A DNA stretch of 64,000 nt from Cyanobacteria bacterium UBA6446 (lineage in GTDB: Bacteria > Cyanobacteriota > Vampirovibrionia > Gastranaerophilales > Gastranaerophilaceae): assembly GCA_002438405.1 (NCBI GenBank), contig DJOE01000023.1, forward strand, positions 1-64,000, read 5' to 3'. This document shows positions 53,519 through 61,600 of the stretch, one piece after another. The position numbers were made by a program, and so were the translations under genes. Under the pieces are notes generated by a model. That model had not been told where the DNA came from and did no database searches. It saw only the letters and a program-made list of their open reading frames with translations. Numbering within the stretch: position 1 is the first letter of the stretch; each line of letters starts with the position of its first letter.

Positions 53519-54493
53519 ATGAGAATAAGAAGACTGACGTATTTTGATTATCCTAAGTTGAAGAAACTAATTTCGTATCTTTGCACTGATGATAATGATA
53601 AACTGGCAAAATCCTTAATGGAAGAACCTATTGGGTTTATCAATGCAATGTTACCATTGAGTTTGAAATTCAAATCAGAATCTTTTATTCTTGTTGAAGA
53701 TAAGGAGATTTTAGGGCTTATTACAACAGTTAAAACCCCAGGAAACCCTTACAAAATAAATATTACAAGGCTTATTTTTAAAGAAAATCTTTATAATGTC
53801 GGAAAACAACTTGTAGAATTTATTATTCAAAAATTGGGTGCAAAAGGAGCTACGTCTTTCACAGTAACAATTGATGAATGTCATGATGAACTTTTCAATT
53901 TGTTTATCAATGGGTGTGGTTTTAGACAATGTGCATCAGAAACACTTTGGAAAATTGAAAAACCGATTCCTGAAAAATCAAGTTTACATTGGCGATATGC
54001 ACAATCTAGCGATGCTAAACAAATTGAAGAATTGTACAATTCAGAAGTAATAAATATGTACAAACCATCACTTCTTAGGGATAAAAAAGAATTTCAAGAC
54101 CCAATTTTTGAGGGATTAATTGATTACTACAAAACAAGATATGTAATTGAAGAAAATAACAAAATTTTAGGATATTTTTCAATCACAACACGTGACAATT
54201 TGAATTATATTTTAGATATTACAACAAATAGTGGATATGATTTTGATTATAACGAAATTATAAATGTTATGCTTTGCGAAATTGCACGTAAAAAACGAGC
54301 GTTTTATCCACTTATTAAACAGAAAAAATATATTAAAAATTCAGAAAAATTTGGAGACTATTTAAAATCAAAGAACTATTTGCCAATCCAAACTCAACAA
54401 ATTCTTGTTAAAGATTTTTATAAACCGGTAAGAGAAGAGTCCTCTGCGTGGAAAGTCTTTATTCTTGGGGAAAATCAAATAACAACAAATTAA
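53519..54493 (+). CDS. GNAT-superfamily acetyltransferase-like protein
   Basis: 324 residues. Two GNAT-like halves can be read. The first (1-150) contains ILVEDKEILGLITTVK and the helical KQLVEFIIQKLGAKGATSF, a Q/R-x-x-G/A-type acetyl-CoA loop in weak form. The second (160-280) contains HWRYAQSSDAKQIEELYNSE and KILGYFSITTRD. Substrate unknown. The start lies 6 nt after a consensus -10 box, with no Shine-Dalgarno, so it should be translated from a leaderless mRNA. Confidence 0.72.
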   Translation: MRIRRLTYFDYPKLKKLISYLCTDDNDKLAKSLMEEPIGFINAMLPLSLKFKSESFILVEDKEILGLITTVKTPGNPYKINITRLIFKENLYNVGKQLVEFIIQKLGAKGATSFTVTIDECHDELFNLFINGCGFRQCASETLWKIEKPIPEKSSLHWRYAQSSDAKQIEELYNSEVINMYKPSLLRDKKEFQDPIFEGLIDYYKTRYVIEENNKILGYFSITTRDNLNYILDITTNSGYDFDYNEIINVMLCEIARKKRAFYPLIKQKKYIKNSEKFGDYLKSKNYLPIQTQQILVKDFYKPVREESSAWKVFILGENQITTN

Positions 54494-54595
54494 GTTTACT
54501 CCTTCCATACACTCCAAAACATCTCGAAAATATCACTAGCATTAAAAATCTCTTCGTGCTACTATGAGGGGATAGAAAAAGAAATCGAGGTGGAT

Positions 54596-55621
54596 ATGGA
54601 TAATCTTAAAATTTATCTTGACAAAGACATTAATCAAGACTTAATTAAATCAAAAAAAATAGCAGTTATCGGATTTGGTTCTCAAGGTTATGGACAATCT
54701 ATGAACCTTAAAGACTCCGGTTGTGATGTTGTTTTAGGTTTAAGATTAGGTGGAAAATCAGATACAAAAGCAAAAAAATACGGATTTAAAACAATGACAA
54801 TTGAAGATGCCGTAAAATGGGCTGATATTGTTCAAATCCTAATTCCAGATGAATTGCAAGCTGATGTTTATGAAAAACAAATTAAACCCAATATGCATTC
54901 TGGACAATATTTGATGTTTTCTCACGGATTTAATATTCACTACAAAAAAATTGTTGCACCTAGTGATATAAATGTAATTATGGTAGCTCCAAAAGGTCCG
55001 GGACATACAGTAAGAAGTCAATATGTTGAAGGCAAAGGTGTTCCATCATTAATCGCAGTTTACCAAGATCCAACAGGGGATTCTAAAGAAGTTTCATTGT
55101 CTTATGCTTCAGCTATTGGTGCCGGTAGAGCAGGAATTATTGAAACAACATTCAAAGAAGAAACAGAAACAGATTTGTTTGGAGAACAAGCCGTAATTTG
55201 TGGTGGGGTTTCAGCATTGATGAAAGCAGGTTTTGAAGTCCTTACAGAAGCTGGATATTCTCCATATATGGCATATTTTGAAGTTCTTCACGAAATGAAA
55301 TTAATTATCGACCTTGTAAATCAAGGCGGACTCGCCGATATGAGATATTCAATCTCAAATACAGCCGAATATGGTGATATGACAAGAGGACCAAAGGTTA
55401 TAGGAGAAGCGTCTAAAAATGCTATGAGAGAAATCTTGAAAGATATTCAATCAGGCAAATTTGCAGAAGAATTTACAACCGAAATGAGTTCCGGCTGCAA
55501 AGTATTTAACAAATTGAGAGAAGAAAATGCATCTCACCCAATTGAAAAAATTGGCGAAGAAATTCGTGAATCTTTCGTTTGGGGCAACGATGACAAAATC
55601 ATTGACAGAAATAAAAACTAG
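54596..55621 (+). CDS. ilvC: Ketol-acid reductoisomerase (class I)
   Basis: 341 residues from the ATG at 54596 (GAGG 5 nt upstream); a GTG two codons earlier is possible. It makes dihydroxy-isovalerate or its methyl homologue in branched-chain amino acid synthesis. The NADPH motif GFGSQGYGQS is at ~26-35, VAPKGPGHTVR at ~130, and the catalytic acidic helix has EETETDLFGEQ and GYSPYMAYFEVLHEMK. Length is that of short class I enzymes. No other ilv gene is nearby; the HD-domain gene follows 19 bp later. Confidence 0.96.
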   Translation: MDNLKIYLDKDINQDLIKSKKIAVIGFGSQGYGQSMNLKDSGCDVVLGLRLGGKSDTKAKKYGFKTMTIEDAVKWADIVQILIPDELQADVYEKQIKPNMHSGQYLMFSHGFNIHYKKIVAPSDINVIMVAPKGPGHTVRSQYVEGKGVPSLIAVYQDPTGDSKEVSLSYASAIGAGRAGIIETTFKEETETDLFGEQAVICGGVSALMKAGFEVLTEAGYSPYMAYFEVLHEMKLIIDLVNQGGLADMRYSISNTAEYGDMTRGPKVIGEASKNAMREILKDIQSGKFAEEFTTEMSSGCKVFNKLREENASHPIEKIGEEIRESFVWGNDDKIIDRNKN

Positions 55622-55640
55622 TTTAATAAAGGAATAAAAA

Positions 55641-56483
55641 ATGTTCAATACAGAAGATACTTATGAAGTTGTTGTTTTTTCAATCGGAGATACAAAAGCG
55701 GGTTCAAAAATGGGTAAATTACAGTTGAAAAACACTGTTGATAATACTTTATTAAATTGTATTCTTTGGGAAGAAACATTGAATAGATTTGATAGCAAAA
55801 TTTTTAGAACTGGGAATTTAGTTAGAATTGTTTCTGCAAGTTTCAATGAAAAATACAACAATTGCCTAATTTCAGCTCTAGAATTAATTAAAGAAGCTAA
55901 ATTGGGACTTGAAAAGCAAGAAATTGAACAATATTGGGTTAAACTGCAATCATACATTGCAAAAATCAAAGATGAGAAACTTCATTCTTTTGTTTCAGAT
56001 TTGTTTGAAAAACACGCAGAGGTCTTTAAAATTATGCCTGCTGCAAAATTAATGCACCACAATTATGTTGGCGGACTTTTGGTTCACACTGTTGAATGTG
56101 CAAAATTTGCAGAATTAAATATGGCATCTTTCACTTATAAAACAAATGAAGATGAGATTTATGCAGCTTGTTTGTTGCATGATTTTGGCAAAATTTTTGA
56201 ATACACAATTGATACTGAAACAGGTTTGATTGATTATGCTCCAAACTTTAGAGAAGAATGGATTTCTCACTCTCAATACGGCTTTTGTATTTGTATGAAT
56301 GCAGGATTTAAAAAAGTGGCAAAAATGATTGCTGCTCACCACGGAAGAGCAGAATGGGGCGCAATTATTGACCTTGACCAAAAAGATTTAGAACCGGAAT
56401 TATATTTAATTCACTTTATAGACAATTTATCAGCTAAATTCGGGAAAATAAGTACACGACTTTTAGAACAGAAAGAGGTTTAA
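55641..56483 (+). CDS. HD-domain 3'-5' exoribonuclease-like protein (YhaM type)
   Basis: 280 residues. The N-terminal OB-fold-like domain (10-100) has SKMGKLQLKNTVDNTLLNCI. The HD domain (~115-270) holds a His in LMHHNYVGGLLVHTVE, the paired His-Asp in LLHDFGKIFEY (~180) and AAHHGRAEWG (~233). This layout is that of YhaM/CbfA, a metal-dependent exonuclease of RNA or single-stranded DNA. It is 5 bp from the next gene and 19 bp from ilvC, so a four-gene operon (ilvC, HD, two kinases) is likely. Confidence 0.85.
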   Translation: MFNTEDTYEVVVFSIGDTKAGSKMGKLQLKNTVDNTLLNCILWEETLNRFDSKIFRTGNLVRIVSASFNEKYNNCLISALELIKEAKLGLEKQEIEQYWVKLQSYIAKIKDEKLHSFVSDLFEKHAEVFKIMPAAKLMHHNYVGGLLVHTVECAKFAELNMASFTYKTNEDEIYAACLLHDFGKIFEYTIDTETGLIDYAPNFREEWISHSQYGFCICMNAGFKKVAKMIAAHHGRAEWGAIIDLDQKDLEPELYLIHFIDNLSAKFGKISTRLLEQKEV

Positions 56484-56487
56484 TATT

Positions 56488-57165
56488 TTGTCAAAATTGA
56501 CGGAAAAACATCACTATGACGGAACGTTAGTTTGTGTTGAGGGTATTGATGGTTCAGGCAAATCCACTCAACTTGCGCTTTTGCGTGATTGGTTAAAAGA
56601 TATAGGTAAAGACGTAATTTTTACGGAGTGGAATTCTTCAGATTTGATTTCACAAACAACAAAACTTGCCAAAAAGAAAAATATGCTTTCTCCTAGAACG
56701 TTCAGCTTACTTCATGCTGTGGATTTTGCGGACAGACTTAAACAAGTTATCGCACCGGCCTTGAAAGCTGGTTTTATCGTTTTGGCTGACAGATATGCTT
56801 ATACAGCCTTTGCTCGTGATGTTGCTCGTGGTGTTGATCCTAATTGGGTTCGTGGGGTTTATGATTTTGCAATTAAACCTGATTTATCTATTTATTTTGA
56901 TATTGACCCAAAAACTTCATTAGAAAGAATTTGTTCAAACAGAAGAGCCCCAAAGTTCTACGAAGCAGGTATGGACTTGAAATTGAGCAATGACCCTTAC
57001 GAAAGTTATATGATTTTTCAATCTAAAGTCATTCAAGAATATAAAAACATGCTTGACGAATTCGGAATTGTTAAACTTGATGCAAATGACACAATTCATA
57101 AAAAGCAGGTTGAAATTCGTAAAATGTTAAAAGCAATTCTCAAAGAAAAAGGAGTTGAAATTTAA
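56488..57165 (+). CDS. Thymidylate kinase-like protein, copy 1
   Basis: 225 residues from a TTG start with AGAGG about 10 nt upstream. The P-loop EGIDGSGKSTQL is at ~18-29. The substrate-binding DRYAYTAFARDVARG (~111-125) is like thymidylate kinases, as is AVDFADRLKQVI. The usual TREPGGT motif is replaced by TEWNSSDL, and the LID region is unusual (RICSNRRAPKFYEAGMDL). It could phosphorylate dTMP or another nucleoside monophosphate. The next gene is a paralogue and overlaps by one base (TAATG). Confidence 0.85.
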   Translation: MSKLTEKHHYDGTLVCVEGIDGSGKSTQLALLRDWLKDIGKDVIFTEWNSSDLISQTTKLAKKKNMLSPRTFSLLHAVDFADRLKQVIAPALKAGFIVLADRYAYTAFARDVARGVDPNWVRGVYDFAIKPDLSIYFDIDPKTSLERICSNRRAPKFYEAGMDLKLSNDPYESYMIFQSKVIQEYKNMLDEFGIVKLDANDTIHKKQVEIRKMLKAILKEKGVEI

Positions 57166-57830
57166 TGGAGCAAAAGAATAGAAAATATCCGGGGCTTCTT
57201 GTTGTTATTGAGGGAACTGATGGATCCGGTAAATCAACACAACTTCAACTTCTAAAAAAATCATTACAAGATCAATGTTATGGTGTAATTGTTTCTGAAT
57301 GGAAGACTTCTCGATTGATTGCAAATGTAATTGATGATGCTAAGGAACGGAATTTGCTTAATGCGACAACTTATAGCCTGTTATATGCGGCAGATTTTGC
57401 AGATAGGCTTGAAAATCAGATAATCCCTGCTTTGAAATCAGGTTTTGTAGTTCTTTTGGATAGATATTATTACACTGCGCTAGCTCGTGATGTTGTTCGA
57501 GGACAAAACATTGACTGGGTTAAGAATTTGTACGACTATGCACCAGAACCGGATTTGGTATTTTATCTTGATATGCCTGTTGATACACTTTTAAAAAGAA
57601 TTATTGGAACAACGGGTCTTGATTTTTACGAAAGCGGTCGTGATGTAGGTTTTTCTACAGACTTTTACAAAAGTTTTGGAATTTATCAAAATAAATGCCT
57701 TGAACAATATAATAAAATGAAGTCAGAGTATGGATTTATCAGTATTGATGGAACAAAAACTATTAATGAAATCCATAAAATTATGTCAAATGAAGTGCAA
57801 AAAATTCTTGATACAGGAATATTAGACTAA
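57165..57830 (+). CDS. Thymidylate kinase-like protein, copy 2
   Basis: 221 residues. It is the tandem paralogue of the preceding kinase: EGTDGSGKSTQL (~16-27), DRYYYTALARDVVRGQN (~107-123), AADFADRLENQI and a matching LID-like IIGTTGLDFYESGRDVGF. The TREPGGT position reads SEWKTSRL. The two copies differ through most of their length, so the duplication is old. A heterodimer is possible because bacterial thymidylate kinases are homodimers; that is inference. It ends the presumed ilvC operon. Confidence 0.85.
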   Translation: MEQKNRKYPGLLVVIEGTDGSGKSTQLQLLKKSLQDQCYGVIVSEWKTSRLIANVIDDAKERNLLNATTYSLLYAADFADRLENQIIPALKSGFVVLLDRYYYTALARDVVRGQNIDWVKNLYDYAPEPDLVFYLDMPVDTLLKRIIGTTGLDFYESGRDVGFSTDFYKSFGIYQNKCLEQYNKMKSEYGFISIDGTKTINEIHKIMSNEVQKILDTGILD

Positions 57831-57991
57831 GCACCTCAAAAGTTAAAAATCAACCTAAAAAAGCTTAATGTTAACAAAATAAATAAAAATTTACGTTGCG
57901 AAACATTTTATGTCATGGGGCATGGTTTATGCTAAATTATAGGGTATAAAAGGATATATTTAAAGAATAGTTTTTAGTAAGGAGATAATGA

Positions 57992-58675
57992 ATGTCTGAA
58001 TACTTGAGCAAGGAAGAGATTAAACAATGGAGAAGCTCATTAGAAAAGATTACATTAGAAGAGTTTGCAGCTAGATTAGGAAAGAAAGTTGAAGAGAAAA
58101 AAGAAACTAATGACTTAATTGATATCGTACTTCACGGACAGCCTGTTGTTTCCAACGAACCAGAATGGAATGCAAAAGCTGAGCGTTTGAGTACTATTGC
58201 AGATAGAGCTTATGAAAAAGAAAAAGAACTTTACGTATCTCCATTTTCTGCAAAAAATCTCAAAATAGATGATGTTCCAGCTAAAATAACTGAAACAAAA
58301 ACAAAAGATTCAATAACTAAAAAAGTAGAAAAAACAACAACTGTTAAATCAACAAAAACTAAAACAACAACTGCTAAAAAAGTAGATAAAAAATTAGCAA
58401 AAGCAACAAAAGATATTGTTGATAATACAAAAACAGGCGATACTTTAAGAGATGATGTTAGAGTTGTCTTTAAAAAGGCACTTACAGATAGAGAGCAAAA
58501 AGTGTTTGACTATTTTGCAGCTCACAAAAACAAAATCGTTTATGCTAAAGACCTTGCGTCATTATTAGATTTGCCAAGAGATTATGTATATAAATACATC
58601 AAAAACTTGAGAGCAAAAATTGAGGGAGAATCCCTTAAAAACGCAGATAAAGGCGGATTTATTCTATCTATATAA
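57992..58675 (+). CDS. Lys/Thr-rich protein with C-terminal winged-helix-like domain
   Basis: 227 residues. Residues 1-95 are helical and charged. 95-150 is a Lys/Thr-rich low-complexity linker (KVEKTTTVKSTKTKTTTAKK), probably disordered and able to bind nucleic acid. The C-terminal part (~155-227) looks like a small winged helix (LTDREQKVFDYFAAHKNKIV, LASLLDLPRDYVYKYIKNL). AAGGAGA lies 9 nt upstream of the ATG and a terminator follows. It could be a nucleoid-associated or regulatory DNA-binding protein; no family was recognised. Confidence 0.75.
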   Translation: MSEYLSKEEIKQWRSSLEKITLEEFAARLGKKVEEKKETNDLIDIVLHGQPVVSNEPEWNAKAERLSTIADRAYEKEKELYVSPFSAKNLKIDDVPAKITETKTKDSITKKVEKTTTVKSTKTKTTTAKKVDKKLAKATKDIVDNTKTGDTLRDDVRVVFKKALTDREQKVFDYFAAHKNKIVYAKDLASLLDLPRDYVYKYIKNLRAKIEGESLKNADKGGFILSI

Positions 58676-58693
58676 GAACTATAAATTTAAACA

Positions 58694-58733
58694 AAAAAAA
58701 GAACGATTGAAATTAAATCAACCGTTCTTTTTT
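58694..58733 (+). terminator. Terminator after the Lys/Thr-rich gene
   Basis: AAAAAGAACG-ATTGA pairs with TCAAC-CGTTCTTTTT with one bulge, loop of about 7 nt, flanked by T runs. It also faces the convergent L12-like gene. Confidence 0.7.
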
Positions 58734-58753
58734 ATTATTGAAAAATTATCAAA

Positions 58754-59170
58754 CTATCTTATTTCAACTTTAGCACCAACAAATTCAAGTGCTTTTTTAG
58801 TTAAATCAGCCTCTTTATCTGAAATATTAGTCATAAATGTTGATGGAACAGATTCAACCACACTTTTAGCTTCTTTATAATCAATACCAGTGATTTGTCT
58901 TAATGTCGCCATAACAGTCGCTTTATTTGAACCTGCATCAAGTAAAACTAGCGTTTTATCACCAGTAGTTCGTTCAATAACTTTAACATTTGGTTTAATA
59001 TTTGGGTCTATTGGTTTGAAACCGTTTTTTAATCCATCTAAAAACCACTGTTTGTAGTGAACATAGTCAAAATTGTTCAAATCAATATTGTATTTTTTCT
59101 TTAAGTAATCAGTTATAATTACAATTAACATAATTGCAATTGCGCCATACAAAAACGGAGTATCTATCAT
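58754..59170 (-). CDS. Membrane-anchored protein with ribosomal L7/L12 C-terminal-like domain
   Basis: 138 residues. One membrane helix at ~7-23 (FLYGAIAIMLIVIITDYL) is followed by a linker. Residues ~70-138 look like the L7/L12 C-terminal domain: LLDAGSNKATVMATLRQITG, IDYKEAKSVVESVPS and EADLTKKALEFVGAKVEIR, against KIAVLKEVRTLTGLGLKEAK and the similar end of the real RplL at 59921. It lacks the L7/L12 N-terminal dimer domain and hinge. In the ribosome that domain recruits translational GTPases; here it would face the cytoplasm from the membrane. It is two genes downstream of rplL. Confidence 0.82.
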   Translation of the reverse strand: MIDTPFLYGAIAIMLIVIITDYLKKKYNIDLNNFDYVHYKQWFLDGLKNGFKPIDPNIKPNVKVIERTTGDKTLVLLDAGSNKATVMATLRQITGIDYKEAKSVVESVPSTFMTNISDKEADLTKKALEFVGAKVEIR

Positions 59171-59251
59171 ATAAAGCCCTCTTTTTTAATAAAAATTGAC
59201 GATAATATATCGCCAATTTATAATATCATATTAATTTTTGAAAATCAAATT

Positions 59252-59818
59252 CTATAGCCAAGGGTAATCATACGGTATTTTCCACCCGTTTATTGGTATA
59301 AGCGCACTACAATGCGACATATATCCATTTTTGCATTCATTAAGAAGTTCTCTTCGATTTAATTTCCTAGTCTTAATATTTCCAGCCTTATCTTTTCCTA
59401 GAAAATATGAATCACTGCCAAGTTTAAGTTCATTATTTTCTTGGTTAAATCTAAATTCAAAGATATCTTTTGAACAAGTATTAAATCCCCTTAATCCGTC
59501 AATATCTACCATTATTGCAACGTTAGAAAGGTATCTTTTACTTCCGCCGGTAAAGTATCCCATATCAGAAATAAGTATTATACCATTATTCAAAGTATAA
59601 AAATTACGTTTAGTTCTGTTAAATTCTGTATCGGCTTTTCCGTTAGATTTATTTATTCCGTTTCTATATCCAAAATTTATCGGTAATAATTTTTCCGATT
59701 TAGAAATGCCTGCAATGTAAGGTACAACGTATTTGTCCATAAAATCTGCACCAATTTGAGGATAATCATATTTTGATGAAATTGCTGATGCATTAGGTTT
59801 TGATATAAATTTTCAACC
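59252..59818 (-). pseudogene. 5'-truncated pseudopilin (C-terminal domain only)
   Basis: An open frame runs from just after a TGA at ~59816-59818 to 59252; the first ATG is at 59740 (162 residues). The protein resembles the C-terminal domain of the pseudopilins here: F-x-DKYVVPYIAGI-type start, IMVDIDGLRGFN, and CSALIPINGWKIPYDYP at the end. No prepilin leader or hydrophobic helix precedes it. There is no Shine-Dalgarno before 59740. It sits between the rplL terminator and the L12-like gene. Most likely a remnant; translation as a soluble protein is not excluded. Confidence 0.55.
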
Positions 59819-59867
59819 CAGAAATAATTGGAAATAATAATATAAACAAACAAGATATCAATAAAAA

Positions 59868-59894
59868 ACGAGCGGTTACAATGTAATCGCTCGT
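59868..59894 (-). terminator. Terminator after rplL
   Basis: A 12-bp stem (one G-U) ACGAGCGGTTAC with GTAATCGCTCGT, 3-nt loop, followed by a T run on the minus strand. Confidence 0.85.
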
Positions 59895-59920
59895 CAAATT
59901 TATTATTGTTTAAAATCAAA

Positions 59921-60292
59921 CTACTTGATTTCAACAACAGCACCAGCTGCTTCAAGAGTTTTCTTGATTGATTCAGCTTCGTCTTTTTTGATGTTTTCTT
60001 TAACTGCTTTAGGAGCTGCTTCAACTAAGTCTTTAGCTTCTTTCAAGCCTAAACCTGTCAAAGTTCTAACTTCTTTCAATACAGCGATTTTCTTATCAGC
60101 TGGAACTGAAGCTAATACTACAGAAACTTCTGCATCAGCATCATCTGCTGCAGCAGCTGCTGCTGGAGCTGCTGCTACAGCTACTGGAGCTGCTGCTGAT
60201 ACACCAAATTTTTCTTCCATAGCTTTAACTAATTCAGCTGCTTCTAATAAAGTTAATTTTTCAATTGATTCTAAAATTGATTCTACACTCAT
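59921..60292 (-). CDS. rplL: 50S ribosomal protein L7/L12
   Basis: 123 residues, typical length. The N-terminal dimer domain (SVESILESIEKLTLLEAAEL) is followed by an Ala-rich hinge (35-50) and the C-terminal domain with KIAVLKEVRTLTGLGLKEAK and a final VVEIK. It forms the stalk that recruits elongation factors. It follows rplJ by about 83 bp and is followed by a terminator, so rpoB is not transcribed from this unit as it would be in many bacteria. Confidence 0.98.
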   Translation of the reverse strand: MSVESILESIEKLTLLEAAELVKAMEEKFGVSAAAPVAVAAAPAAAAAADDADAEVSVVLASVPADKKIAVLKEVRTLTGLGLKEAKDLVEAAPKAVKENIKKDEAESIKKTLEAAGAVVEIK

Positions 60293-60375
60293 TGTTTTTC
60301 TCCTTTTATTATTATTTTTGAGTTTTCTAATACATTGTTAAGCACAGAGGCTTAAAGATTTTTGCCACAAATAAA

Positions 60376-60897
60376 TTATGCAGCTTTTTGATCTCTGACA
60401 GCTGCCATTGCTCTTGTAAGTTGAGAAAGAACAGCATTGATAGAGTTTGCGATTCCTGAAGCTGGAGAGTTGATAGATCCAAGCATTTTTGCAAAAAGTT
60501 CTTCTTTTGATGGAAGAGCTGCCAATGCTTTTGTTTCTTCAACTGATAACAATTTACCATCCATAACTGCACCAAGGATTTCTCCTTTTTTAGTTTCTTT
60601 GATAAATTTAGTAACAGCTTTTGCAGGGCTTACAGGATCTTCAAAACCAAAAGCTAAAGCGATAGGTCCTGTTAACTTTTCAGTTAAAGCTTCATATTCA
60701 GTACCTTTTACAGCAATTTTAGCCAAAGTGTTTTTGGTAACCATGTAGTCACCACCATCTTTTTGAATTTCACGTCTTAATTTAGTGATTTCTTCAACGG
60801 TCAAACCTTTGTACTCAGTAATAACTGCAACTTGAGCTTTTTCAATTTTTGATTTAATCGCATCTATTTTTTCTGATTTAAATGCTTTTGTTGCCAT
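60376..60897 (-). CDS. rplJ: 50S ribosomal protein L10
   Basis: 173 residues. It binds 23S rRNA and holds L7/L12 dimers via its C-terminal helix. The family motifs YKGLTVEEITKLRREIQKDG and VTKNTLAKIAVKG are present. The end (INAVLSQLTRAMAAVRDQKA) is the L7/L12-binding helix. A structured leader of about 240 nt and a promoter lie upstream. rplK and rplA, the usual upstream neighbours, are not here. Confidence 0.97.
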   Translation of the reverse strand: MATKAFKSEKIDAIKSKIEKAQVAVITEYKGLTVEEITKLRREIQKDGGDYMVTKNTLAKIAVKGTEYEALTEKLTGPIALAFGFEDPVSPAKAVTKFIKETKKGEILGAVMDGKLLSVEETKALAALPSKEELFAKMLGSINSPASGIANSINAVLSQLTRAMAAVRDQKAA

Positions 60898-60944
60898 TTT
60901 TAGCTCCTTTGATTTCTGCGACGATGGGAAACTTTCCCTATCGT

Positions 60945-61190
60945 TATATTTAATTATCGACCTATAAAACTAAAAAAGACTTTGCGTCATTCCTAGTTTT
61001 ACCGCAAAATCTTACACATAAGTCTATAAAATGCTATTTACTTTCGTGTAACCTCGATTAGCTGATTAAATCATTTAACCTTTGAGCTTTAACACTTCCA
61101 CTCGGTCTTAGGAACATCTCGTGTACCTTTTTTGCAAAACCTTTATGGCCATTTGTTTGCCCACCGGACTAATTGTCTGCGGCTATATTT
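60945..61190 (-). ncRNA. L10-type autoregulatory leader of rplJ-rplL
   Basis: A ~245-nt non-coding stretch lies between the promoter and rplJ. On the minus strand it has paired segments (GCAGACAATTAGTCCGGTGGG, with CCTAAGACCGAGTGGAAGTG further on) like the known ribosomal L10 leader, where L10/L12 binds its own message. The exact fold was not computed. Confidence 0.7.
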
Positions 61191-61192
61191 TT

Positions 61193-61221
61193 AATATAGT
61201 TGAAACATAATTAAAATGCAA
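61193..61221 (-). promoter_or_regulatory. rplJ operon promoter
   Basis: On the minus strand TTGCAT (61216-61221), 17-bp spacer, TATATT (61193-61198). Correctly placed before the leader. Confidence 0.6.
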
Positions 61222-61306
61222 CTGTATTTCATTTTAAGAAGATTTTCGGTAATATTTATTTACAATAAGAGGGCAATTTTGAAATAATTATTGTTTTAAT
61301 TAATAT

Positions 61307-61600
61307 ATGGTAGAACAAGTAGATAATCCTGCAAATAAATCCATGCATTATGGCAATCATAGTGTGGGTATTTTAAATCCGCCTAATAAATTGCCTAAAT
61401 GTGTTTTGTATTCCGCTCGTGAGGGGGATAAGATATTCAATCAAATGGAACATGATTTGTATGTAGGACAAAAGAAAGCAAAGCCTCCTGAACGTCACAA
61501 ATTTCCATTAATTTTAAAGATTGCAGGTGCTATCGCAATACTTGGCGGAATTTTTCTGGGTGGAAAGAGCATTCTATCCGGAATTAAAAATATTTTTTAA
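61307..61600 (+). CDS. 97-aa tail-anchored hypothetical protein
   Basis: 97 residues. A polar N-terminal region (MVEQVDNPANKSMHYGNHSV) is followed by basic residues and one C-terminal membrane helix (LILKIAGAIAILGGIFLGG, ~70-88). That topology would place most of the protein in the cytoplasm, held to the membrane by its tail. No Shine-Dalgarno is evident; the ATG follows AT-rich DNA. The gene ends 4 bp into the convergent phosphoesterase gene. Function unknown. Confidence 0.65.
   Translation: MVEQVDNPANKSMHYGNHSVGILNPPNKLPKCVLYSAREGDKIFNQMEHDLYVGQKKAKPPERHKFPLILKIAGAIAILGGIFLGGKSILSGIKNIF

Noticed and set aside
54494..54590. Possible T-box or leader peptide before ilvC
   Set aside because: The gap is under 100 bp and shows no stem-terminator arrangement, T-box consensus or leucine/valine-rich ORF.
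59925..60341. Plus-strand open frame across rplL
   Set aside because: Ala/Ser-rich antisense shadow of the Ala-rich L7/L12 hinge region.
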